The notes: a model not told the origin generated them from the letters alone. A DNA stretch of 64,000 nt from Actinacidiphila glaucinigra (GCF_900188405.1 NZ_FZOF01000028.1:61145-125144); one strand, 5' to 3'; shown: positions 8,136 to 17,545, numbered from the stretch's first letter. Program-made: numbers and translations.

Positions 8136-8807
8136 ATGGCGACCATGGTCATCGTCGGTGCGGGGCGGGGGCTGGGCGCCGCCGTGGCGCGCCAGTTCGG
8201 CAGCGACGGCTTCGACGTCGCGCTCGTCGCCCGGGACCAGGACCGTCTGGACACCCTGGCGGCCGCCCTGGACAAGGACGGCGTCACCGCACAGGGCTTC
8301 GCGGCCGACGTCCGCGACCCGCTCGCGCTCGGCGCCGCGCTGGACGCCGCCGCGGCCGCGCTCGGGCCGATCGAGGTGCTGCAGTACAGTCCGGCGCCGC
8401 CCGCCGAGTTCATGAGGCCCCTCCTGGAGACCACCCCGGCCGACTTCGCGGGGCCCCTGGAGTTCTCCCTGTACGGCGCGGTCACCGCCGTCCACGCGGT
8501 GCTGCCCGACATGCGCTTCCTGGGCCGCGGCACGATCCTCTTCGTCAACGGCGGCAGCGCGGTGCGGCCGCTGCCCGCCCGCGCGGGGACCTCGGTGGCG
8601 TACGCGGCGGAGAGCGCCTACGCCCGGATGCTGCACGACACTCTGGCCGGCGAGGACATCCACGTCGCGCAGCTGATCGTGCCCGGGGTCATCAGACCCG
8701 GGCACCCCCGCAACGATCCCGCCGCGCTGGCGGGCGCCCTGTGGGCGCTGCACAGGGACCGGACGGGGTTCCGGCACTTCGCGGGCGTGCTGGAGGGCGA
8801 GGCGTGA
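8136..8807 (+). CDS. SDR-family protein with degenerate active site
   Basis: This 223-residue Rossmann protein has the nucleotide motif 'IVGAGRGLGAAVARQFGSDG' at the N-terminus and 'LVARDQDRLDTLAAAL' after beta 2. The family's YxxxK catalytic pair is not intact: the position reads 'SVAYAAESAYARML', so Tyr is present but Ser stands where Lys is expected. 'SPAPPAEFM' replaces the usual NNAG. It may bind NAD(P) without being a classical oxidoreductase. It is co-directional with DUF2255, with a 31-nt gap. Confidence 0.82.
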   Translation: MATMVIVGAGRGLGAAVARQFGSDGFDVALVARDQDRLDTLAAALDKDGVTAQGFAADVRDPLALGAALDAAAAALGPIEVLQYSPAPPAEFMRPLLETTPADFAGPLEFSLYGAVTAVHAVLPDMRFLGRGTILFVNGGSAVRPLPARAGTSVAYAAESAYARMLHDTLAGEDIHVAQLIVPGVIRPGHPRNDPAALAGALWALHRDRTGFRHFAGVLEGEA

Positions 8808-8968
8808 GGGGCGGCACCGCCGCCACGGAACCGCCGGGACGGGACGCCCCGAACGGCCGCCGCGGCGGCGAGGCGACTTCGGCGGTGACGGTACGTGAGA
8901 TAGACAACCAGCGCGGACACCGGCGGTGACGGGTCCGCCGACCGCACCGCCGCCCCGAGGAGCCAGCC

Positions 8969-9707
8969 GTGACCCAGGAGTTCTCCGGATCCACCGCCCT
9001 CGTCACCGGCGGCACCGCCGGCATCGGGCGGGGCGTCGCGCTGCGGCTGGCCGCGCTGGGCGCCGAGGTCGTCGTCCACGGGCGGGACCCGGAGCGCGGC
9101 GCGGAGGTCGTCGCGGAGGTGGGCGACGCGGGCGGGCGGGCCCGGTTCGTCGCCGCCGACCTGTCCGCCCGGCGACGTGTTGCGCCTGGCCGAGGCGGCG
9201 GGCGCGGTGGACGTGCTGGTCAACAACGCGGGCATCTACCGCTTCGCGGACGCCGCCGGTTCCACGGCCGAGATGTTCGACCTCCACATGGCCGTCAACG
9301 CCCGGGCGCCCATGCTGCTGGTCGGCGCCCTCGCGCCGGGCATGGCGGCCCGCGGCCGCGGGGCGGTCGTCAACCTGAGCACCCTGGCGGCGAGCATCCC
9401 CGCGCGCGGGGGCGCCGTCTACGGGGCCTCCAAGGCGGCGCTGGAGATCATGACACGCGTGTGGGCCGACGAGTTCGGGGCCCGCGGGGTTCGGGTGAAC
9501 GCCGTGGCCTCCGGGCCGGTGCGCACCCCCGGCACCGTGGAGATGGGCGAGGACACGCTGGCGGCCATCGCGCACAACACCGTCCTGGACCGGGTCGGCG
9601 AACTCGACGAGATCGTCGAGGCGATCGTCTTCCTCGCCTCGGACCGGGCCGGATACGTCACCGGCACCGTCCTCGGCGCGTACGGCGGTCAGCAGGCGAT
9701 CGGCTGA
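8969..9707 (+). pseudogene. frameshifted SDR-family oxidoreductase
   Basis: The N-terminal half (8969 to about 9168) reads 'GSTALVTGGTAGIGRGVALR', an SDR nucleotide fold. The C-terminal half continues in the +1 frame with 'VDVLVNNAGIY', 'YGASKAALEIMTRVWADEFG' and a proper end at 9707. Removing one C from the run at 9168-9170 restores the sequence DLSAGDVLRLAEAAG and a full 246-residue enzyme with Ser-Tyr-Lys. The start GTG 8969 has GAGGAG 8 nt upstream. Both halves look unmutated otherwise, so this is either a very recent frameshift or a one-base assembly error. Confidence 0.85.
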
Positions 9708-9766
9708 CGCCCGCGACGACCCGGCGCGCCGCCCGCCCCCTCCGGACCCGAAGGGACCCACCCCCG

Positions 9767-10957
9767 ATGAAGGTGCCGCCGCATCCCGGCCTCGCCGGGG
9801 ACGCCGTCTACCTGGACCACAACGCCACCACACCCGTCGACCCGCGGGTGGTGGAGGCGATGGGGCCCTGGTTCACCACCGGGTTCGGCAACCCCTCCAG
9901 CGGCCACGCCTGGGCCGCGGAGCCGGCCGCGGCGCTCGCGCGGGCCCGCGCGCGGATCGCCGCGCTGATCGGGGCGACGGCGGAGGGGATCGTGTTCACC
10001 GGGTCGGGGTCCGAGGCGAACAACCTCGCGCTGCGCGGCGCGGTGCTCGCCGCGGATGCCGACCGTCCCCAGGTGATCACCCAGGTCACCGAGCACCCGG
10101 CGGTGCTGGAGACCTGCCGCGCGCTGCGGCGGCTGCACGGGGTGCGGGTGACGTTGCTGCCGGTGGACCGGGAGGGGCGTCTCGACCCGGCCGTGCTGGC
10201 CGCGGCACTCACCCCGCAAACCGTGCTGGTCTCCGTCATGGCCGCCAACAACGAGACCGGCACGCTGCAGCCCGTCGCGGAGCTCGCCGCGCTCGCCCGC
10301 GCCCGGGGCGCGCTGTTCCACTGCGACGCCGCCCAGGCCGCCGGGAAGGTCCCGCTGGACGTGGAGGGTCTGGGCGTGGACCTGCTGACGGTGGTGGGGC
10401 ACAAGATGTACGCGCCGAAGGGCGTCGCCGCCCTCTACGTGCGCCCGGGCCTCCGTCTGGAGCCCCTGGTGTACGGGGGCGGGCAGGAGGGCGGACTACG
10501 GGCCGGCACCGAGAACGTCGCCCTCGCGGTGGCCCTGGGGGCCGCCGCCGAACTGGCCGCGGCGGAACTCGCCGACGGCGCCGGCGAGCGCGCGGCGGCA
10601 CTCCGCGACCGCCTGCACGGGGGTCTGACCCGGGCGCTGCCCGGCCGGGTCCACCTCAACGGGTCCGTCCGCCACCGCCTGCCCACCACCCTGAACGTCG
10701 GGGTCGACGGCGTCCCGGGCCATGAGCTGCTCGCCGCGGTGCCCCGGATCGCGGCCTCCACCGGGTCCGCCTGCCACACCGGCGGCCGCACACCCTCCCC
10801 GGTCCTGCGGGCGATGGGCCTGGACGACGACCGCGCCCTGACCGCCGTACGGCTGTCGGTCGGGCGCTGGACGACCGGGGACGAGGTCGACCTGGCGGCG
10901 GGGCTGCTCGCCGCGGCCGTCGGCGCCCTCACGGCGCGCTCCGGCTCCCCCGGCTGA
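9767..10957 (+). CDS. NifS/IscS-type cysteine desulfurase
   Basis: This 396-residue class-V PLP enzyme carries the family landmarks. 'YLDHNATTPVDPRV' is near the N-terminus, 'TEHPAVLET' has the PLP-stacking His, and 'HCDAAQAAGKV' the PLP-binding Asp-Gln. The PLP Lys213 is in 'VVGHKMYAPKG', and the catalytic Cys336 in 'STGSACHTGG'. It removes sulfur (or selenium) from cysteine (or selenocysteine). It stops 80 nt before the Sec-containing formate dehydrogenase gene on the same strand. It could supply the persulfide that sulfurates the molybdenum cofactor of formate dehydrogenase, or selenide for SelD. Both are inferences from position. Confidence 0.9.
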   Translation: MKVPPHPGLAGDAVYLDHNATTPVDPRVVEAMGPWFTTGFGNPSSGHAWAAEPAAALARARARIAALIGATAEGIVFTGSGSEANNLALRGAVLAADADRPQVITQVTEHPAVLETCRALRRLHGVRVTLLPVDREGRLDPAVLAAALTPQTVLVSVMAANNETGTLQPVAELAALARARGALFHCDAAQAAGKVPLDVEGLGVDLLTVVGHKMYAPKGVAALYVRPGLRLEPLVYGGGQEGGLRAGTENVALAVALGAAAELAAAELADGAGERAAALRDRLHGGLTRALPGRVHLNGSVRHRLPTTLNVGVDGVPGHELLAAVPRIAASTGSACHTGGRTPSPVLRAMGLDDDRALTAVRLSVGRWTTGDEVDLAAGLLAAAVGALTARSGSPG

Positions 10958-11037
10958 GACCGCCTCCGGACTTGCGGGCGGCTCCCCGCCCGGTAGCGTC
11001 GAGAGGAGGTGGGACCACCGCACGAAGGAGCAGGCGG

Positions 11038-14000
11038 ATGGGCGTGAAACGGTGGCTCGACGCCTGGCCGGTGTTCCGGCAGCTCACCGGGACGGACCCG
11101 CTGGGCCGGGGCAAGGCCGCGCAGTCGGCCCGCTCGGCCGGGCTCGGATCCCGTACGGAGAGCGCCGACCGGGTGGCCGGCTCGGTGTGTCCCTACTGCG
11201 CCGTGGGCTGCGCGCAGCGCGTCTTCGTCAAGGACGAGAAGGTCGTCCAGATCGAGGGCGACCCGGCCAGTCCCATCTCGCGCGGCCGGCTGTGCCCGAA
11301 GGGCTCGGCGAGCAAGCAGCTGGTCACGGGTCCGCAGCGGGAGCAGCGGGTGCTCTACCGCCCGCCGTACGGCACCGCCTGGCAGGAGCTGGACCTCGAC
11401 ACGGCCATGGACATGGTGGCGGACCGCGTGCTCGACGCACGGCGCAAGGGCTGGCAGGACACCGACGAGGACGGGAAGGTCCTGCGCCGCACGATGGGTC
11501 TGGCCAGCCTCGGCGGGGCGACGCTGGACAACGAGGAGAACTACCTCATCAAGAAGTTGTTCACCGCCCTCGGCGCCCTGCAGATCGAGAACCAGGCCCG
11601 TATTTGACACTCCGCCACGGTTCCCGGTCTGGGAGCCTCGTTCGGACGTGGCGGCGCCACGGACTACCAGCAGGACCTGATCAACTCCGACTGCATCATC
11701 ATCATGGGCTCCAACATGGCCGAGGCCCATCCGGTCGGGTTCCAGTGGGTCATGGAGGCCAAGGCGCGCGGCGCCAAGGTCTTCCACATCGACCCGCGCT
11801 TCACACGCACGAGCGCGCACGCGGACCAGCACGTCACCATCCGGGCCGGCACCGACATCGCGTTCCTCGGCGGCGTGATCAACCACATCCTCACGCACGA
11901 CCTCGACTTCCGGGAGTACGTGACGGCGTACACCAACGCGCCCTACCTGCTGAGCGAGCGGTACCAGGACACCGAGGACCTGGACGGCCTGTTCAGCGGC
12001 TACGACCCGTACACCGCGGCCTATGACGCGTCGAGCTGGTCGTACGCGAGCGTGCCCATGGAGGAGCAGCCGGGCCGGCTGCTGAAGGAGGTGTCCGCCC
12101 CGTACCAGCACGGCGCGGGCGGGCCGTTCATCGAGGGCGCCGCGGGCGGCATCGAGTCCGACCCCACCCTGGAGCACCCGCGCTGCGTGTTCCAGGTGCT
12201 CAAGCGGCACTTCTCCCGCTACACGCCCGAGATGGTGGAGCGGATCTGCGGGGTGCCGCAGGAGCTGTTCCAGGAGGTGTGCCGGGCCTGGACGGAGAAC
12301 TCCGGCCGGGAGCGCACCACCGCGCTGGTGTACAGCGTCGGCTGGACCCAGCACTCGGTGGGCGCCCAGTTCATCCGGGCCGGGTCGATCGTCCAGCTGC
12401 TGCTGGGCAACATCGGGCGGCCGGGCGGCGGGATCTTCGCGCTGCGCGGCCACGCCAGCATCCAGGGCTCCACGGACGTGCCCACGCTGTTCAACCTGCT
12501 GCCGGGCTACCTGCCGATGCCGGACGTGACGCACGAGGACCTGACCACGTACCTGGACGGGGTCCGAGGGCGGGGGCAGAAGGGGTTCTGGGGCGCCGCC
12601 GACGCGTACATGGTGTCGCTGCTCAAGGAGTACTGGGGCGACGCCGCGACGGCGGAGAACGACTACTGCTTCGACTACCTGCCCCGGATCAACGGCGACC
12701 ACGGCACCTACCGCACCGTGATGGACATGGTCGACGGCGGCAAGGTCTTCGGCTACTTCCTGCTCGGGCAGAACCCCGCGGTCGGCTCCGCCCACGGCCG
12801 GCTGCAGCGCCTGGGCATGGCGAACCTCGACTGGCTGGTCGTCCGCGACCTCGCCATGATCGAGAGCGCCACCTTCTGGAAGGACGCGCCGGAGATCGAG
12901 ACCGGGGAGATCGTCACCGAGCGGTGCCGCACCGAGGTGTTCTTCTTCCCGGCCGCCTCGCACGTGGAGAAGGCCGGCACCTTCACGCAGACGCAGCGCA
13001 TGCTCCAGTGGCGCGACAAGGCCGTGGAACCGTCCGGCGACCAGCGCTCGGAGCTGTGGTTCTTCCACCAGCTCGGCGTACGGCTGAAGGAGAGGCTGGC
13101 GGGCTCGGCCGACGAGCGCGACCGCCCGCTGCTGGACCTTGCCTGGGACTACGAGACCGAGGGCGACGAGCCGTCCCCGTCGGACGTGCTGCGCCACATC
13201 AACGGGATCGACCTGCGCACCGGCCGGACCGTCGACGGCTACCTCGACCTCAAGGCGGACGGCTCGACGGTCTGCGGCTGCTGGATCTACAGCGGGGTCT
13301 ACGCGAACGAGACCAACCAGTCCCGCCGCCGCACCTCCCGCTTCGAGACCGGTCCGTACGACGCGGAGTGGGGCTGGACATGGCCGCTCAACCGCCGTGT
13401 GCTGTACAACCGCGCCTCCGCCGACCCGCAGGGGCGGCCCTGGAGCGAACGGAAGAAGCTGGTCTGGTGGGACGCGGAGGCGGGCGAGTGGACCGGCCGC
13501 GACACCCCCGACTTCGAGAAGCACAAGCCGCCGGACTACAAGGCCCCGGCAGGGGCGTCGGGCATCGAGGCGCTCGACGGCGACGACGCGTTCATCATGA
13601 TGCGCGACGGGAAGGGCTGGCTGTTCGCCCCCGCCGGACTCGCCGACGGCCCGCTGCCCACACACTACGAGCCGCACGAGTCGCCGATGCGCAACCTGCT
13701 CTACGGCCAGCAGGGCAACCCCGTGCGCAAGGTCTACGGGCGCCCTGACAACCCGTCCAACCCGGCGCCGCCCGAGGCGCACTCCGAGGTCTTCCCGTAC
13801 GTGTTCACCGCGGCACGGCTGACCGAGCACCACACGGCGGGCGCGATGAGCCGGCAGCTGCCCTATCTCGCCGAGCTCCAGCCGGAGTTGTTCGTCGAGG
13901 TCTCGCCGGAGCTGGCCGCCGAGCGGGGGCTGCGACACCTGGACTGGGCGCACGTGGTCACCAGCAGGACCGCGGTCGACGCGCGCGTGGTGGTGACCGA

Positions 14001-14331
14001 CCGGATGGCGCCGCTGCGCGTCGACGGACGGGTCGTGCACCAGGTCTGGATGCCGTACCACTGGGGCCCGACCGGACTCACCAAGGGCGACGTGGTCAAC
14101 GACCTCATCGGCGTGGTCGCCGACCCCAACGTGTTCATCCAGGAGAGCAAGGTGCTGACCTGCGACGTCAGACCCGGACGGCGCCCCAGGGGACCCGCCC
14201 TGCTCGAGTACGTCGCGGACTACCGCCGGCGGGCCGGCATCACCACGGAGACCGGCACCCGCATAGCGACGGCGGGCGGCCACATCGAGCGGGCGCACAT
14301 CGAACCGGACCGGCCGGAGGAGCCGTCATGA
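11038..14331 (+). CDS. fdh: formate dehydrogenase alpha subunit, selenocysteine-containing (in-frame TGA at 11605)
   Basis: Read through TGA 11605-11607 this is one 1097-residue molybdopterin enzyme; reading frame and family similarity continue without a break. Cys51, Cys54, Cys58 and Cys86 bind the N-terminal 4Fe-4S cluster, with Lys88 beside it. Residue 190 is Sec in the context 'ENQARI-U-HSATVPGLGASFG'. This is the exact Mo-ligand position of E. coli FdnG/FdhH, followed by the catalytic His191. Later 'ALVYSVGWTQHSVGAQ' and 'GNIGRPGGGIFALRGHASIQ' bind the bis-MGD cofactor. The start ATG 11038 has GAAGGAG at 11024-11030. No convincing twin-arginine signal is visible, unlike FDH-N. It overlaps the beta-subunit start (ATGA). 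Reaction: formate to CO2 with electrons passed to the iron-sulfur subunit. Confidence 0.96.
11605..11637 (+). promoter_or_regulatory. UGA Sec codon and bacterial SECIS hairpin
   Basis: The TGA (11605-11607) is followed after 11 nt by GGTTCCC-GGTCT-GGGAGCC (11619-11637): a 7-bp stem containing one G-U pair, closed by a GGTCT loop. E. coli fdhF has the same 11-nt distance, a GGTT start of the stem and the GGTCT loop bound by SelB. Together with selA, selB, selC and selD 6-10 kb away this supports Sec insertion rather than termination. Confidence 0.92.
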
Positions 14332-15347
14332 CGCAGGACAACAGCTTCTACGGGCCACTCTCCGACCCCGCGGGGAACGCCGGCCACACCGACCACCCGC
14401 CGCGGGTGGGCTTCTTCACCGACACCTCGGTGTGCATCGGCTGCAAGGCGTGCGAGGTGGCCTGCAAGGAGTGGAACGCCATCCCCGAGGACGGCATCGA
14501 CCTGCTGGGCATGTCGTTCGACAACACCGGCATGCTCGGGGCGAGTTCGTGGCGGCACGTGGCCTTCGTCGAGCAGCAGCGCCCGCTCGGCCGGCAGGAC
14601 GCGGGCCTGGCCGACCTGCCCGTGGGCCCCTCCAGCACGCAGGAGACGGCCGAGGTGGTGGCCGACGCCCTGGAGGTCGCCAAGCGGGGCGGCGGCGACC
14701 TCGGCACGGCCCCGGTGGACCTGGGGTTCCCCTCGTTCGACCTGCCCGGCGCCGGGACGGGCGCGGAGGCCCGCACCGAGTTCCGCTGGCTGATGTCCTC
14801 CGACGTGTGCAAGCACTGCACGCACGCGGGCTGTCTCGACGTGTGCCCCACGGGTGCGCTGTTCCGCACGGAGTTCGGCACGGTCGTCGTGCAGCCCGAC
14901 ATCTGCAACGGCTGCGGCTACTGCGTGTCCGGCTGCCCGTACGGCGTCATCGACCGGCGGCCCGACGACGGCCGGGCCTGGAAGTGCACCATGTGCTACG
15001 ACCGGCTCCGCGACGGCATGGAACCGGCCTGCGCCAAGGCCTGCCCCACCGACTCCATCCAGTACGGCCCGCTGGACGAGCTGCGCGAACGCGCCGACCG
15101 GCGCCTGGCGCAGCTCCACGAGGCGGGCGTCACCGAAGCCCAGCTGTACGGCCGCGACCCGGACGACGGGGTGGGCGGGGACGGCGCGTTCTTCCTGCTG
15201 CTGGACGACCCGGAGGTGTACGGGTTCCCGCCGGACCCGGTGGTGCCGACCCGCGACCTGATGTCGATGTGGAAGCACGCGGGCGTCGCGGCGTCGGCTC
15301 TGCTGGCGGCCTCGGCCGCGGTGTTCCTCGGCGGAGCGCGGCGGTGA
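14328..15347 (+). CDS. formate dehydrogenase beta subunit, 4Fe-4S ferredoxin type
   Basis: This 339-residue electron-transfer subunit has four cysteine clusters: 'CIGCKACEVACKEWN', 'CKHCTHAGCLDVCPTG', 'CNGCGYCVSGCPYG' and 'CTMCYDRLRDGMEPACAKAC'. That is the four-cluster ladder of FdnH-like subunits. An insert of about 70 residues separates cluster groups 1 and 2. The C-terminus ends in one hydrophobic helix, 'HAGVAASALLAASAAVFLGG', plus RR, a membrane anchor with basic residues likely on the cytosolic side. Its ATG overlaps the alpha stop by 4 nt, so translation is coupled. It carries electrons from the Sec subunit to the NrfD-type membrane protein. Confidence 0.93.
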   Translation: MTQDNSFYGPLSDPAGNAGHTDHPPRVGFFTDTSVCIGCKACEVACKEWNAIPEDGIDLLGMSFDNTGMLGASSWRHVAFVEQQRPLGRQDAGLADLPVGPSSTQETAEVVADALEVAKRGGGDLGTAPVDLGFPSFDLPGAGTGAEARTEFRWLMSSDVCKHCTHAGCLDVCPTGALFRTEFGTVVVQPDICNGCGYCVSGCPYGVIDRRPDDGRAWKCTMCYDRLRDGMEPACAKACPTDSIQYGPLDELRERADRRLAQLHEAGVTEAQLYGRDPDDGVGGDGAFFLLLDDPEVYGFPPDPVVPTRDLMSMWKHAGVAASALLAASAAVFLGGARR

Positions 15348-16348
15348 GCCGCGAAGGGGCCGGGCGGCACGGCCGCGGCGGTCGCGACGACGACGGCAGC
15401 CGCGAGCGCTCCATGGTGCCGAAGGCCACGTTCCGCTCCTACTACGGGCGTCCGGTGCTCAAGCCGCCGGTGTGGGAGTGGAAGGTCCCGGCGTATCTGT
15501 TCACCGGCGGGCTGTCGGCCGGCTCCGCCCTGCTCGCGGCGGGCGCGGACCTGACGCGGCGCCCCGAACTGGCCCGCGCGGGCCGGATCGGCGGCTTCGG
15601 CGCGCTGCTCGTGAGCACGTACCTGCTGGTCGCCGACCTCGGACGGCCGGAACGCTTCCACCACATGCTGCGGGTGGCCAAGCCGAGTTCGCCCATGTCC
15701 ATGGGCACCTGGATCCTCGTCGCCTACGGGCCCGGCAGCGCGCTGGCGGCCGCGGCCGAGTTGCTGCCCGCGGGCGTGCGTGCCTCGCTGCCCGGGAGGC
15801 TGCTGCGCATGGCCGCGCGCCCGGCCGGGCTGTCGGCGGCCCTCCTCGCCCCCGGCCTCGCCTCGTACACGGCCGTGCTCCTGTCGCAGACGGCCGTGCC
15901 GGCGTGGCACGACGCCCGCCGCGAACTGCCCTTCGTCTTCACCGGCTCGGCGGCGGCGAGCGGCGCGGGCCTGGGCATGCTCCTGGCCCCCGTGGCCGAG
16001 GCGGGCCCCGCGCGGCGCCTCGGGGTGGTCGGCGCGGCGGCCGAACTCGTCGCGTCCCGGCTCGTCGACCGCCGCCCAGGCCTGGTGACGGAGGCCTACA
16101 CCACCGGCCGCCCGCACCGGCTGCGCCAGGCCTCCGAGTACCTCACCCTCGGCGGCGCGCTCACCGCGCTCACCCTCGCCCGGCGCAGCCGTGCCGCGGC
16201 GGCCGCGGGCGGGCTCGCCCTGCTGGCCGGGAGTGTGCTGCAGCGCTTCGGCACGTTCGAGGCGGGCGTGGTGTCCACGAAGGACCCGGCCTACGTGGTG
16301 AAGCCCCAGCGCGAACGCCTCGCGGCTCGCGCCGAGGGCGGGGGGTGA
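15344..16348 (+). CDS. nrfD: NrfD/PsrC-family membrane subunit of formate dehydrogenase
   Basis: The product has 334 residues from GTG 15344, overlapping the beta stop (GTGA). After about 50 polar residues come 8 or so hydrophobic helices. Features of the NrfD family are 'VPAYLFTGGLSAGSALLAAG' (TM1), 'DLGRPERFHHMLRVAKPSSP' and 'MSMGTWILVAYGPGSALAAA'. The acidic/polar residues of TM1 belong to the quinone-facing site of this family. It replaces the cytochrome b subunit of FDH-N and would pass electrons to menaquinone without heme. Its stop lies inside the first copy of a 51-nt direct repeat. Confidence 0.9.
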   Translation: MSREGAGRHGRGGRDDDGSRERSMVPKATFRSYYGRPVLKPPVWEWKVPAYLFTGGLSAGSALLAAGADLTRRPELARAGRIGGFGALLVSTYLLVADLGRPERFHHMLRVAKPSSPMSMGTWILVAYGPGSALAAAAELLPAGVRASLPGRLLRMAARPAGLSAALLAPGLASYTAVLLSQTAVPAWHDARRELPFVFTGSAAASGAGLGMLLAPVAEAGPARRLGVVGAAAELVASRLVDRRPGLVTEAYTTGRPHRLRQASEYLTLGGALTALTLARRSRAAAAAGGLALLAGSVLQRFGTFEAGVVSTKDPAYVVKPQRERLAARAEGGG

Positions 16349-16745
16349 GCCCGGCGCGCCGTCCCCGTCTGCGGGTACGTTGCGCCTGCGGCGGGCGTCC
16401 ACCCACCCTCCCTCCCGATTGCCCCGGATGGTTGGTGCGGGCCTCGCGCGGTTCGTGGTGGGCCGGGGGCGGGGGGTGCCCCTTGCGGCCCGTTGTCGTG
16501 TGCGGGTCGTTTGCGCCTGCGGCGGGCATCCCCCGCCTCCCGCCCTCCCCCAGCCTTCGGCCGGGGGGACCCCCATCCGGCGCGGTTGGTGCGGGCCTGC
16601 GTGATGGGCTAGGGGCGGGGGCTGAGCCCGGCGCGCCGTCCCCGTCTGCGGGTACGTTGCACCTGCGGCGGGCTGTCCCCCGCCCTCCCGCCCGATTGCC
16701 CGGCGCAGTCAGTGCGGGCCCCGCAACGTGTGCCTGGGTCGGGGC
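16346..16745 (+). repeat. tandem degenerate GC-rich repeat units (3 copies)
   Basis: A 51-nt block at 16346-16396 recurs at 16623-16673 with one mismatch. Between them (about 16489-16620) lies a more diverged copy sharing TGCGCCTGCGGCGGGC, CCCTCCC and GGTTGGTGCGGGCC. Each unit runs from a CTGCGGGT start through CCCGATTGCCC to a GGGGCGGGG end. The first copy includes the nrfD stop codon. No open frame here has codon bias of a real gene. These look like Streptomyces intergenic repeat units. Confidence 0.7.
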
Positions 16746-17334
16746 CGCGCCGGCGCACGTCCTCAACGCTCGCGGTTTGGCCCAACATCATTCCGCACCG
16801 GGTCCGCCGCTCGTCGTTTCCGGGCGCACCCCGCCACACCCCCTCCCGTCGTATGAGCGCATAACGGCCGGAGGGGGGTGAGAAGGCGGTCCGAGGTTGC
16901 CGCACGCGCCTTACCGAACGCCCGCGGTCGTCAGGCCCCTTTCCAAACGATCACGGAGCGGATCGGTCAAGGGCTATCGGGGCGCTCGGGCCGATGCCGG
17001 CGGAAGGGCGAGCGGACGCCAGGTCGGCCGCTCACCGGAGGACAGGGCGCGCCCCCACCCCGGCGCTCGCCGTGCCCCCGGCCACCGCTGCGCGCACCCT
17101 TGCTCGGCCTCCGGCCGGGAGACCCCCTGCTGGGGGCAGTTCCCAGCGGTGTGGGGAGGGGTGCCCCCCATCACCACCCTCCGGCCATTGGTCGCCCGAC
17201 GAAACGGAGGGGGCGGGGTCGTAGGGGTGGGCGTTCTGGACGCTGACGTGTATTTGTTGTGCGGCACACACGGCACCAACAACGACCGCCCGCCATGCAC
17301 ATAAATATGCGGTACAGAATGCCCACCCCGGAGG
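16746..17334. other. gene-free interval between fdh operon and selA
   Basis: No credible coding frame on either strand: all open frames lack start context and show compositional noise. The piece contains patches of lower G+C (CCCAACATCATTCCG near 16780 and GCATAAATATGCGG-like sequence near 17300) and polypurine/polypyrimidine runs. It separates the structural operon from the Sec machinery and is bounded by opposed repeat copies. Confidence 0.6.
17224..17329. repeat. imperfect inverted repeat around an AT-rich centre
   Basis: GGGGTGGGCGTTCTGGAC (17224-17241) faces GTACAGAATGCCCACCCC (17312-17329); 16 of 18 positions pair. The roughly 70-nt interior includes GTGTATTTGTTGTGC and ACATAAATATG, strikingly AT-rich for this chromosome. 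It could be a long hairpin transcript terminator or the remnant of a small mobile unit. Confidence 0.5.
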
Positions 17335-17455
17335 CCCCGCCCCCGGCCCACCCACGAACCGCGCGAGGCCCGCACCAACCGCACCGGGCAATCGGGAGGG
17401 CGGGTGGGAGAACCCCCAACCGTAACCACGACGCACCCGCACACGACAACCGGGC
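17335..17455 (-). repeat. inverted copy of the 16.4 kb repeat unit
   Basis: The reverse complement reads TTGTCGTGTGCGGGT, then CCCGCCCTCCCGATTGCCC, GGTTGGTGCGGGCCTCGC and GTGGGCCGGGGGCGGGG. These match in order the unit at about 16400-16476 (and TTGTCGTGTGCGGGT at 16493-16507). Opposed copies about 0.9 kb apart therefore bracket the gene-free interval. Confidence 0.65.
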
Positions 17456-17545
17456 CCCGAGAACCGCGCCGGTGTGGCGGCAGCGCCCCGCGGCCCCCAC
17501 CGCCGTACCCTTGGCCGCAGCCAGCCCAGAGCGAAGGTGCTGCTG

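Noticed and set aside
11038..11100. A twin-arginine signal on the formate dehydrogenase alpha subunit
   Set aside because: Only a KR pair is present, without the RRxFxK pattern or a hydrophobic core afterwards; upstream codons do not add one.
10435..14298. A 1287-codon open frame antisense to the formate dehydrogenase alpha gene
   Set aside because: It is the mirror of a strongly biased plus-strand gene, has repetitive Arg/Val/Gly composition and no domain; such shadows are routine at this G+C content.
11608..14331. Treating the formate dehydrogenase as two genes split by a stop at 11605
   Set aside because: Same frame, exact Sec position, SECIS hairpin and full sel machinery nearby explain the TGA.
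16346..17455. CRISPR array
   Set aside because: Repeats are few, long, unequally spaced and in both orientations; there is no regular spacer pattern and no cas gene.
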